Below the pieces are notes generated by a model. The model was not told the DNA's origin, did not search any database, and saw nothing but the letters and a program-made list of their open reading frames with translations. A stretch of 40,152 nt of DNA, from assembly GCF_004353985.1 (NCBI RefSeq), contig NZ_SMOA01000036.1:1-40152 (forward strand). Direction: 5' to 3'. This document shows positions 33,333-40,152 of the stretch, piece after piece (position 1 is the stretch's first letter; each line of letters begins with the position of its first letter). A program made the translations under genes and the position numbers. The stretch comes from Paracraurococcus ruber. Its GTDB lineage: Bacteria > Pseudomonadota > Alphaproteobacteria > Acetobacterales > Acetobacteraceae.

Positions 33333-34946
33333 ATGAAGCGCGACTTCCACGCCCCCGGCCGCAGCGCCGTCTACGGCACCGCCGGGATGGCCGCCACCTC
33401 CATGCCCATCGCCACCTACGCGGCGCTGGAGGTGCTGCGGAAGGGCGGCAACGCGCTGGACGCCGCCATCTGCGCCGCCGCGGTGCTGGCGGTGGTGGAG
33501 CCGCAGAGCACGGGCATCGGCGGCGACTGCTTCTGCCTCTATGCGCCGGCCGGGACCGGCAAGGTGGTGGCGATGAACGGCAGCGGCCGGGCGCCCGCCG
33601 CCTCGACGCCCGAGGCACTGCGCAGCCGCGGCGTGGACAAGCTGGTGAACACCTCCGCCCATGTCGTCACCATCCCCGGCGCCGTCGCCGCCTGGGAGGC
33701 GCTGAACGCCGCCCATGGCAAGCTGCCGCTCGCCGAGCTGCTGCAGCCGGCCATCCGCTGCGCCGAGGAGGGCTGGCCGGTGCATGCCCGCGTCGCGGCG
33801 GACTGGAAGGACGCTGCCGACAAGCTGCGGGGCAACCCCGCCTCGGCGCACCGCTTCCTGCGCGACGGCATGGCGCCCGAGGTCGGCGACCGCTTCGTCC
33901 AGCCCGAGCTGGGCCGGACGCTGCGCGCCATCGCCGCGAAGGGCGCGCGGGCCTTCTACGAGGGCGAGATCGCTGCGGACATGGTCGCGTCCCTGCGGTC
34001 GCTCGGCGGCCTGCACACCGAGGAGGATTTCCATCGCGCGCTGACCGGCGCCGAGTTCGTCGAGCCGATCAGGACCGGCTGGCGCGGGCTGGAGGTCTAC
34101 CAGTGCCCGCCCAACGGCAGCGGGATGCATGTGCTGCAGATGCTCGGCATCCTCGGCGGGTTCGAGACGCCGGAGCAGGGCCCGATCAGCGCCGAGCGCT
34201 ACCACCGCCATATCGAGGCGGCGCGGCTGGTCTATCGCGACCGCGACGCCTTCCTGGCCGACCCGGCGCAGGTGGATGTCCCGGTCGCGCGGCTGACCGA
34301 CCCCGAATACCTGGCCCGGCTGCGCGGGCTGATCCGCGACGACCGCGCGATGCAGGAGATGCCGCCGGCCGGCGAGTCCGACTGGGCCCGGCACAAGGAC
34401 ACGGTCTATCTCTGCGTGGTGGATGGCGACGGCAACGCCTGCTCCTTCATCAACTCGCTGTTCCAGAGCTTCGGCAGCGGCATCCTGGCCGAGAATTCCG
34501 GCGTCATGCTGCACAATCGCGGCTTCGGCTTCCGGCTGCAGGAAGGCCATCCGAACTGCATCGCCCCCGGCAAGCGGCCGATGCACACGATCATCCCCGG
34601 CATGGTCATGCAGAACGGCGAAGCCATCATGCCCTACGGCGTCATGGGCGGGCATTTCCAGCCCATGGGGCAGACGCTGTTCCTGGCCAACCACTTCGAA
34701 TTCGGCCTCAACGTGCAGGAGGCGCTGGACTGCCCGCGCCTCTTCCCGGCGCCGGGCAACGGGCCGGTGGAGCTGGAGCGCGGCATCCCGAATGCCGTCG
34801 TCGACCGGCTCTCGCGCCTCGGCCATGAGGTGAAGCTGGTGGACAAGCCGCATGGCGGCGGCCAGGCGATCCTGATCGACCGCAAGCGCGGCGTGCTGGT
34901 CGGCGGCAGCGACCCGCGCAAGGATGGCTGCGCGCTCGGCTTCTGA
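33333..34946 (+). CDS. Gamma-glutamyltransferase family protein, cytoplasmic type
   Basis: The 537-residue product lacks a signal peptide and belongs to the YwrD-like branch of gamma-glutamyltransferases. It shares [28 protein letters not shown] with the secreted family. The autoprocessing nucleophile would be Thr357 in [10 protein letters not shown], and the oxyanion region reads GVMGG rather than GSPGG. Substrates of this branch are poorly known and include gamma-glutamyl or other N-acyl compounds. ATG 33333 is preceded by a weak GGACAGGA. Its stop is two bases before the macro-domain gene, so the two are translated together. The paralogue at 12591-14288 is exported, so the cell has one in each compartment. 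Confidence 0.9.
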   Translation: MKRDFHAPGRSAVYGTAGMAATSMPIATYAALEVLRKGGNALDAAICAAAVLAVVEPQSTGIGGDCFCLYAPAGTGKVVAMNGSGRAPAASTPEALRSRGVDKLVNTSAHVVTIPGAVAAWEALNAAHGKLPLAELLQPAIRCAEEGWPVHARVAADWKDAADKLRGNPASAHRFLRDGMAPEVGDRFVQPELGRTLRAIAAKGARAFYEGEIAADMVASLRSLGGLHTEEDFHRALTGAEFVEPIRTGWRGLEVYQCPPNGSGMHVLQMLGILGGFETPEQGPISAERYHRHIEAARLVYRDRDAFLADPAQVDVPVARLTDPEYLARLRGLIRDDRAMQEMPPAGESDWARHKDTVYLCVVDGDGNACSFINSLFQSFGSGILAENSGVMLHNRGFGFRLQEGHPNCIAPGKRPMHTIIPGMVMQNGEAIMPYGVMGGHFQPMGQTLFLANHFEFGLNVQEALDCPRLFPAPGNGPVELERGIPNAVVDRLSRLGHEVKLVDKPHGGGQAILIDRKRGVLVGGSDPRKDGCALGF

Positions 34947-34948
34947 GG

Positions 34949-35446
34949 ATGCTGCGGGCGCTGCGGGCGGACATCACGACGCTGGCGGTGGATGCCATCG
35001 TCACCGCCGCCAACAGCGCCCTGCGCGGCGGCGGCGGGGTGGACGGCGCCGTGCACCGTGCCGCGGGGCCGGAATTGCTGGCGGCCTGCCGGGCCCTCGG
35101 CGGCTGCCCGACCGGGGAGGCGCGGATCACCCCGGGCTTCCGCCTGCGGGCCCGGCACGTGATCCATGCCGTCGGCCCGGTCTGGCGGGGCGGCGGGGCA
35201 GGGGAGGCGGCGCTGCTCGCCGCCTGCTACCGGAACGCCATGGCGCTGCTGCGCCAGGCCGGCGGAGGGTCGATAGCCTTTCCCGCCATCTCCACCGGGG
35301 TCTATGGCGTCCCCCCGGATCTGGCGGCGCCCATCGCCGTCGCCACGGTGCGGGCGGAATGCGCAGCGCATGGCGAGGCCGAGGTCATCTTCGCCTGCTT
35401 CGACGAGGCGACGCTGGCGCTGTACGAGGCGGCGCTGCGGGGCTGA
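34949..35446 (+). CDS. Macro-domain protein (probable O-acetyl-ADP-ribose deacetylase)
   Basis: The 165-residue product is a single macro domain of the YmdB/MacroD type. Visible motifs are [23 protein letters not shown] (the Asn-x-Ala-Asn-Ser and the Gly-rich catalytic loop), [22 protein letters not shown], and the ISTGVYG phosphate-binding loop. The family removes ADP-ribose from proteins or deacetylates O-acetyl-ADP-ribose. ATG 34949 starts two bases after the previous stop. Its partner gene suggests a link between acyl/glutamyl amide turnover and ADP-ribose metabolism, but this may be simple operon packing. Confidence 0.92.
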   Translation: MLRALRADITTLAVDAIVTAANSALRGGGGVDGAVHRAAGPELLAACRALGGCPTGEARITPGFRLRARHVIHAVGPVWRGGGAGEAALLAACYRNAMALLRQAGGGSIAFPAISTGVYGVPPDLAAPIAVATVRAECAAHGEAEVIFACFDEATLALYEAALRG

Positions 35447-35800
35447 GGCGGGTCGTGTTCCGGCGGCCGCCTCCAGGCCGGTTACGGGTGCGGCGCGCCG
35501 CGGGCGTGTCCGGCCAGGCGGGCCCGCCGCGGGGTCTGGCGGCGCCTCATGGGCGGTCATCCGGGGGGCGGTCGTCGCAGGCCCGGACGCCGGCCTGCGC
35601 AGCGAGCGCCGGCATGGCGGAGGCCGGCCCGGGGCGGATCGCGGGTCGGCGCGAAGGCCGCGCCCATGAGACCGATCTCCGACACGCCGCGTCACGGACA
35701 AGCCCATGGCCGCGCCGCCACGGGGGCGTGCCGCGGCGCAGCCCGTCCCCCCTGGCCGGCGGCGTCCGGCGCAAGGATGCCGCCGGCACAGGGATGCGCA
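35447..35800. other. Non-coding gap between macro-domain and NsrR-like genes
   Basis: This 354-bp stretch separates two convergent genes. The frames open across it show no family features. I see no strong terminator hairpin with a T-run and no repeats worth naming. It is somewhat longer than most convergent gaps in the window. Confidence 0.4.
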
Positions 35801-36280
35801 TCAGGCCATGCCGCCCGGGTCCAGGCCGAGCCGCCGCTCCGCCGCGGCCCGGGCCGCCGGATCCAGCAGGTCGGCCAGCGTTATGCGGTCCAGCACGCCC
35901 AGGAAGGCCGCCATCGCCTCCCCAAGGGCGCCCTGCAGCCGGCAGGCGCCGGCCAGGATGCAGCGCTCGCCCGTGACATCGCCCGCCGGGTCGCCGTCCG
36001 GCGCGAAGCAGGCGACCAGCGCGAGGTCCTCCTCGATCCGCCGCACCACCTCGCCCAACCGGATCGCCTCGGCCGGGCGTGCCAGCAGCATGCCGCCGCC
36101 GCGCCCGCGCCGGGTTTCCACGAAGCCGGCCGCCGCCAGGCGCTGCACCACCTTGTCGAGATGGTTGCCGGAGATCCGCCAGGCGCGGGCGATGTCCTCG
36201 GTCTGCACCCGCCGCCCCGGCCGCAGCCCGAGATGCATGAGGGTGCGGAAGGCAAGGTCGGTCTGCAGCGTCAGGCGCAT
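35801..36280 (-). CDS. nsrR: Rrf2-family transcriptional regulator, NsrR-like
   Basis: The 159-residue regulator has the Rrf2 winged helix at residues 1-85: MRLTLQTDLAFRTLMHL, the recognition region ISGNHLDKVVQRLAAAGFVETRRGRGGG, and the wing. Three cysteines, Cys91, Cys107 and Cys113, can hold a 2Fe-2S or 4Fe-4S cluster that senses nitric oxide. The spacing (15 then 5 residues) is longer in the first loop than in E. coli NsrR (4 then 5). ATG 36280 is chosen as the conserved family start. It is divergent from hmp across an 80-bp gap with a perfect palindrome, so it very likely represses hmp and perhaps itself. Confidence 0.9.
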   Translation of the reverse strand: MRLTLQTDLAFRTLMHLGLRPGRRVQTEDIARAWRISGNHLDKVVQRLAAAGFVETRRGRGGGMLLARPAEAIRLGEVVRRIEEDLALVACFAPDGDPAGDVTGERCILAGACRLQGALGEAMAAFLGVLDRITLADLLDPAARAAAERRLGLDPGGMA

Positions 36281-36325
36281 GGCTCGGTCGTCTGCATCGC
36301 ATGTCCGTGATGGGCCCCGAGTGAT

Positions 36326-36348
36326 AAATGGTATTTTGCATACCATTT
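36326..36348. promoter_or_regulatory. 23-bp palindromic operator, probable NsrR site
   Basis: Perfect 9-bp arms aaatggtat (36326-36334) and ataccattt (36340-36348) surround the 5-nt centre tttgc. The total length and the AT-rich ATG-n-n-ATTT pattern resemble known NsrR operators. It lies in the 80-bp gap between the nsrR-like gene and hmp, 12 bp before the hmp ATG. A possible -10 (TATTTT, 36332-36337) is inside it. Nitric oxide relief of repression is the expected control. Confidence 0.75.
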
Positions 36349-36360
36349 CAGGAGCCCGGC

Positions 36361-37557
36361 ATGTCCCTCAGCCCCACGACCATCGTCACGGTGAAGGCGA
36401 CCGTCCCCGCGCTGGAGCAGCAGGGCCTGGCCATCACCCGCCGGATGTACGAGCGGATGTTCCGGGATCCGGCGATCCGCGACCTGTTCAACCAGTCGCA
36501 TCACGGCGAGACCGGGTCGCAGCCGCGGGCCCTGGCGGCGGCGGTGCTGGCCTATGCGAAGCATATCGACGATCTCGGCGTGCTCGGGGCGGCGGTGGAG
36601 CGCATCGCCCAGAAGCATGCCGGATTGCTGATCCGGCCGGAACACTACCCGCATGTGGCGAAGGCCCTGCTCGGCGCCATCGGCGATGTGCTGGGGGAGG
36701 CGGCGACGCCCGACATCCTGGCCGCCTGGGGCGAGGCCTATTGGGCACTGGCCGACATCCTCATCGGCCGGGAGGCGCAGATCTACCGCGCGACGGAAGC
36801 GGCGCCGGGCGGCTGGCAGGGCTGGCGCCGCTTCGTGGTGACGGAGCGGGTGCGGGAGAGCACGGTCATCGCCTCCTTCCACCTGCGGCCGGAGGATGGC
36901 GGTCCGGTCCTGCGCCATCGCCCGGGCCAGTACCTGACCTTCCGGCTGCGCCTGCCCGGCCACACCGTGCTGAAGCGCAACTACAGCATCTCCTCGGCGC
37001 CCGACGCGGCGGGCTACCGCATCACCGTGAAGCGGGAGCCGCAGGGCACCGTCTCCGGCTGGCTGCATGACGAGGCGGTGCCGGGCCTGGTGCTGGAGGC
37101 GGCGGCGCCGGCCGGCGCGTTCGTCCTGCCGGACCAGCCCGCGCGGCCGGTGGTGCTGCTCTCGGGCGGCGTCGGGCTGACGCCGCTGCTCCCGATGCTC
37201 GAGGCGATCGCCGCCTGGCATCCGGGGCTGGAGACGCATTGGGTGCATGCGGCGCGCGACGGTGCGGCGCAGGCCTTCGATGCGCGGGTGCGGGAGATCG
37301 CGGCGGGCATGCCGGCGCTGCGGCGGACGGTGTTCCACGAGGCGCCACGCCCGGAGGATCTCGGCCGGGCAGCGCCGGGGCGGATCACGCCCGACTGGCT
37401 GCGGGCCAACACGCCGCTGGACCGGGCAGACTACTTCCTCTGCGGCCCGAAGCCGTTCCTGCGCGCGCTGGTCGGCGGCCTGGCGGCGGCGGGCGTGCCG
37501 GCAACGCGCATCCATTACGAATTCTTCGGCCCCGCCGACGAATTGCTGGCGGCTTGA
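36361..37557 (+). CDS. hmp: Flavohemoglobin, nitric oxide dioxygenase
   Basis: The 398-residue product has the full Hmp layout. The globin domain covers residues 1-140 with Tyr30 (distal B10), Phe43 (CD1), Gln54 (E7) and the proximal His86 in AQKHAGL. The FAD-binding reductase domain covers about 152-260 with RNYSISSAP. The NAD-binding domain covers about 265-398 with LSGGVGLTPLLPML and FLCGPKPFL. It converts NO and O2 to nitrate using NAD(P)H. AGGAG seven bases before ATG 36361 fixes the start. The palindrome and divergent NsrR-like gene indicate NO-inducible expression. Confidence 0.95.
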   Translation: MSLSPTTIVTVKATVPALEQQGLAITRRMYERMFRDPAIRDLFNQSHHGETGSQPRALAAAVLAYAKHIDDLGVLGAAVERIAQKHAGLLIRPEHYPHVAKALLGAIGDVLGEAATPDILAAWGEAYWALADILIGREAQIYRATEAAPGGWQGWRRFVVTERVRESTVIASFHLRPEDGGPVLRHRPGQYLTFRLRLPGHTVLKRNYSISSAPDAAGYRITVKREPQGTVSGWLHDEAVPGLVLEAAAPAGAFVLPDQPARPVVLLSGGVGLTPLLPMLEAIAAWHPGLETHWVHAARDGAAQAFDARVREIAAGMPALRRTVFHEAPRPEDLGRAAPGRITPDWLRANTPLDRADYFLCGPKPFLRALVGGLAAAGVPATRIHYEFFGPADELLAA

Positions 37558-37772
37558 GCCTGGGCCGGAGGCGGCGCTGCCGCTGGTAGGTGCCACCCTG
37601 TCCGGGCCGTGGGCGGCCGCGCCGTCCGTGCCCCGGCCGGGGCCGGTCCCGGCCGCGCGAGAGTTCCGCCGCGGACCGGCCGCGGCGGCGCCAGGCCGCG
37701 CCCGCCGCCGCCGCGATGGCCGGAGGCTCCGTCCTGTCATGCGGCCGGGCGGCCTGCTACACCCCGCCGGCC

Positions 37773-39668
37773 ATGACCGACCACGACATCTTCGCCGCGC
37801 TCCGCCGCCGGACCGTCGCCGCCCTTGCCGAGCTGCTGCCCGACCTCCCCGCCGACGCCTTCGCCCGGGTGCAGATGGAGCCGCCGCGCGACCCGTCGCA
37901 TGGCGACATGGCGACCAATGCCGCGCTGGTGGTGGGGAAGCTCGCGAGGCAGGCGCCGCCGAAGCTGGCCGCAGCCCTGGCGGAGCGGCTGGCCGCCCTG
38001 CCGGAGGTCGAGAGCGCCGCCCCGGCCGGGCCGGGCTTCGTCAACCTGCGGCTGCGCGAGTCCTTCCTCCTCGCCCAGTTGCCGGTGATCCTGGCCGAGG
38101 GCGAGCGCTATGGCGACGGCACGGCCAGCGCCGGGCGGCGGATCAACGTGGAATATGTCTCGGCCAACCCGACCGGGCCGATGCATGTCGGCCATTGCCG
38201 CGGCGCGGTGGTGGGCGATGCGCTGGCCAACCTGCTGGCCAAGGCCGGGTGGGCGGTGACCAAGGAATACTACATCAACGATGCCGGGGCGCAGGTGCAG
38301 GCGCTGGCGATGGCCGCCTATTGGCGATACCTGCAGGCGCTTCTCGACACGAGGGAAGGCCAGGATTTCGCGGCGTCGGGACCTGCGCCGCTGCGCGACT
38401 TCGCCGCATCCGCCCGCGACCGCGAAGCCTTCGAGCGCACGCACGGGATCGCCCTGCAGTATGGCGGCGACTACCTCGTGCCGGTTGGTCAGGCCCTTCA
38501 TGCACGCTTCGGCTTCGGCCTGGTGCCGGAAAGCGGGGGGGAACCCGCGCCTGCGACGCTGACCGCGATCCGCGACTTCACCGTCGAGCGGATGATGGAG
38601 TCGATCCGCGAGGATCTCGCTGCCCTCGGCGTAACTGGGCAACATTTCGTCTCCGAGGCGCAGCTGGTGCGCGAGGGCAAGCTGGAGCAGGCGGAGAAGG
38701 TCCTCTCCTACAAGGGGCTGATCTATCGCGGCGTTCTGGAACCGCCGAAGGGCAAGACGCCGGAGGACTGGGAGCCGCGCGAGCAGACCCTGTTCCGCGC
38801 CACCCAATTCGGCGACGAGGTGGACCGGCCGCTCCGCAAGTCCGACGGCAGCGGCACCTATTTCGCCAACGACATCGCCAACCACCTGCACAAGCTGGAA
38901 CGCGGCTTCGCCGAGCTGGTGCATGTCTGGGGCGCCGACCATGGCGGCTATGTCAAGCGCATGCAGGCCGCGGTCGCCGCGCTTTCCTCCGGCACCGTGC
39001 CGCTGGACGTGGTGCTGACCCAGATCGTCCGCGTGATGAAGGATGGCGAGCCGGTCCGCATGTCGAAGCGCGCCGGCACCTTCGTCACCTTGCGCGACCT
39101 GCTGGAGATGGTGGCGGAGAAGGTGGCGAATCCCGGCGAGGCGCGCGACGCCGTCCGCTTCACCATGCTCACCCGCAAGTCCGACGCGCAGATGGAGTTC
39201 GACCTCGACAAGGTGGTCGAGCAGTCCCGCGAGAACCCGGTCTTCTACGTGCAGTACGCCTATGCGCGATGCATGAGTGTCCTCCGCGGTGCCGAGGCGC
39301 TGCTCGGCGCGAAGGCGACCAACGATACGTTCCCGGCCGTCGCCGCAGGCCTCGCGGCATCCCCGCTCGAGAGCCTGGCCGACCCGGCCGAGCTGGCCCT
39401 GATCCGCCGCCTGACCACCTGGCCGCGCACCGTGGAAGCCGCCGCGATCGCCCGCGAACCCCACCGAATCGCTTTCTTTCTCCATGACTTGGCCGGCGAC
39501 TTTCATGTACTGTGGAACAAGGGCCGCGACGACGCGACCCTGCGATTCATCCGGGCGGATGAGCCGGAGGCGACGCGGGCAAGGCTGGCCCTGGTCGCCG
39601 CTACGGGGACGGTCATCCGCTCGGGCCTCGCGGTCATGGGGGTGACGCCCGTCGAGGAGATGCGGTGA
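37773..39668 (+). CDS. argS: Arginyl-tRNA synthetase
   Basis: The 631-residue class I synthetase has the HIGH motif as HVGH at 138-141 (SANPTGPMHVGH) and the KMSKS equivalent MSKRAG near residue 430. It also has the N-terminal tRNA D-loop-binding domain and the C-terminal anticodon domain. Between AAYWRYLQAL (181-190) and QYGGDYLVPVGQAL (229-242) is a stretch of about 38 residues, longer than I expect for alphaproteobacterial ArgS, with a few codons rare in this window (AGG, GGA, CCT). ATG 37773 begins the conserved MTDHDIFAALRR; the ribosome-binding site is unclear. The stop overlaps the next gene's GTG by 4 nt. Confidence 0.95.
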   Translation: MTDHDIFAALRRRTVAALAELLPDLPADAFARVQMEPPRDPSHGDMATNAALVVGKLARQAPPKLAAALAERLAALPEVESAAPAGPGFVNLRLRESFLLAQLPVILAEGERYGDGTASAGRRINVEYVSANPTGPMHVGHCRGAVVGDALANLLAKAGWAVTKEYYINDAGAQVQALAMAAYWRYLQALLDTREGQDFAASGPAPLRDFAASARDREAFERTHGIALQYGGDYLVPVGQALHARFGFGLVPESGGEPAPATLTAIRDFTVERMMESIREDLAALGVTGQHFVSEAQLVREGKLEQAEKVLSYKGLIYRGVLEPPKGKTPEDWEPREQTLFRATQFGDEVDRPLRKSDGSGTYFANDIANHLHKLERGFAELVHVWGADHGGYVKRMQAAVAALSSGTVPLDVVLTQIVRVMKDGEPVRMSKRAGTFVTLRDLLEMVAEKVANPGEARDAVRFTMLTRKSDAQMEFDLDKVVEQSRENPVFYVQYAYARCMSVLRGAEALLGAKATNDTFPAVAAGLAASPLESLADPAELALIRRLTTWPRTVEAAAIAREPHRIAFFLHDLAGDFHVLWNKGRDDATLRFIRADEPEATRARLALVAATGTVIRSGLAVMGVTPVEEMR

Positions 39669-40152
39669 GCGATCTGGCAGTACCCTCCTGGCGCCCACGC
39701 CAGGAGAGACAAGCGCCATCCTGGCGCATGCTCGCGGTGGCCGGGGGGCTGCTGGGGGCGGTGGCCGTGGCCGGCGCGGTGACCTGGGGCCTGTCGCGCA
39801 TGGGCCCGCGCACCGTCCCGGTCATCGAGGCCGCGAGCGGCCCGGTCAAGGTCAAGCCGGCCGAGGGCAAGGAAGGCGGCCTGATCGTGCCGAACCAGGA
39901 CCAGCTCGTCCTGCAGCCGCCCGAGGTGCGGCGCGAGGCCGAGCGGCGCAGCAACCAGGCACGGCTTGGCCAGGGGCCGGAGCAGCCGCAGCTCGACCTG
40001 CTGCGGCAGCAGGCGGCGCCGCCGGCGCCGCCCTCCGCAATTTCACCCGCCGCGACCCACGCACCGGCCGCCCCGGCGCCGAGCGCGCTGGCCCAGGCGC
40101 CCACCCTGCCGCCGCCGGTGGCCGCGGCGCCCGCCCCGGTCCCCGCCGCCGC
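39665..40152 (+). CDS. SPOR-domain family membrane protein, C-terminus cut by window edge
   Basis: The frame starts with GTG at 39665 in a GTGA overlap with the argS stop and runs off the right edge (162 complete codons). A cytoplasmic head of about 22 residues is followed by one membrane helix (residues 22-42, MLAVAGGLLGAVAVAGAVTWG). A periplasmic segment follows with PVIEAASGPVKVKPAEGKEGGLIVPNQDQLVL, then a long Ala/Pro-rich linker. The PVIEA...GPVKVKP...VPNQD pattern is typical of the protein encoded just after argS in alphaproteobacteria, which ends in a peptidoglycan-binding SPOR domain. That domain is not visible here, so the call depends on the N-terminal half and gene order. Confidence 0.8.
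   Translation, partial: MSDLAVPSWRPRQERQAPSWRMLAVAGGLLGAVAVAGAVTWGLSRMGPRTVPVIEAASGPVKVKPAEGKEGGLIVPNQDQLVLQPPEVRREAERRSNQARLGQGPEQPQLDLLRQQAAPPAPPSAISPAATHAPAAPAPSALAQAPTLPPPVAAAPAPVPAA

Noticed and set aside
37737-39719. Minus-strand frame of 660 codons opposite argS
   Set aside because: ArgS is certain on the plus strand with catalytic motifs; the antisense frame lacks any family feature.
1-40152. CRISPR arrays, tRNA genes, insertion sequences, phage or toxin-antitoxin modules
   Set aside because: No spaced direct repeats, cloverleaf sequences, transposase or integrase motifs, terminal inverted repeats or small toxin families were recognised on either strand.

Overview
The window is very GC-rich (roughly 70% or more by eye) and fully coding-dense. 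It looks chromosomal and most resembles an alphaproteobacterium of the Acetobacteraceae (Roseomonas-like). This is inference from codon bias, from argS followed by a SPOR-type membrane protein, from the PEP-CTERM protein, and from the overall gene content. No rRNA, tRNA, insertion sequence, prophage or CRISPR array is visible. Both edges cut genes: a HerA-like ATPase on the left and a SPOR-family protein on the right.

Layout. 1-3 kb: HerA-like ATPase, a CheZ-type phosphatase and an XRE regulator. 3.1-4.8 kb: garR and hyi, which convert hydroxypyruvate via tartronate semialdehyde to glycerate. 5-6 kb: an AI-2E family exporter/permease. 6.1-11.8 kb: a complete five-gene oligopeptide/dipeptide ABC importer (binding protein, two permeases, two ATPases) with a strong hairpin between the first two genes. 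11.7-16 kb: creA, a secreted gamma-glutamyltransferase and comM. 16.2-22.6 kb: a divergent pair of hydrolase operons. Leftward are an acetylpolyamine amidohydrolase and an M19 dipeptidase; rightward are an M20 deacylase, a small lipoprotein and two tandem M20 amidohydrolases, all joined by 4-nt stop/start overlaps. 22.6-25.5 kb: a PEP-CTERM protein, an M81 (MlrC-type) peptidase and an unknown membrane protein. 25.8-27.8 kb: KDPG-type aldolase, KDG kinase and a lipoprotein. 27.9-32.7 kb: a small coiled-coil protein, a DUF3429 protein, a CNNM/CorC-type membrane protein, a chemoreceptor with a small exported partner, and a purine phosphoribosyltransferase. 32.8-35.4 kb: CsaA, a second cytoplasmic gamma-glutamyltransferase and a macro-domain protein. 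35.8-37.6 kb: a divergent nsrR-like/hmp nitric-oxide defence pair around a perfect 23-bp palindrome. 37.8-40.2 kb: argS and the SPOR-family gene.

The recurring theme is uptake and hydrolysis of peptides and amides: one peptide importer, two gamma-glutamyltransferases, an M19 dipeptidase, three M20 enzymes, an M81 peptidase and an acetylpolyamine deacetylase lie within about 29 kb. The 16.2-22.6 kb hydrolase cluster is the best candidate for an incompletely described catabolic pathway. I see no clear new defence or mobile system. The less-explained items are the hairpin that hides the permease ribosome-binding site, the polytopic histidine-rich chemoreceptor with its overlapping small gene, the lipoprotein inside the hydrolase operon, and the gamma-glutamyltransferase/macro-domain pair.
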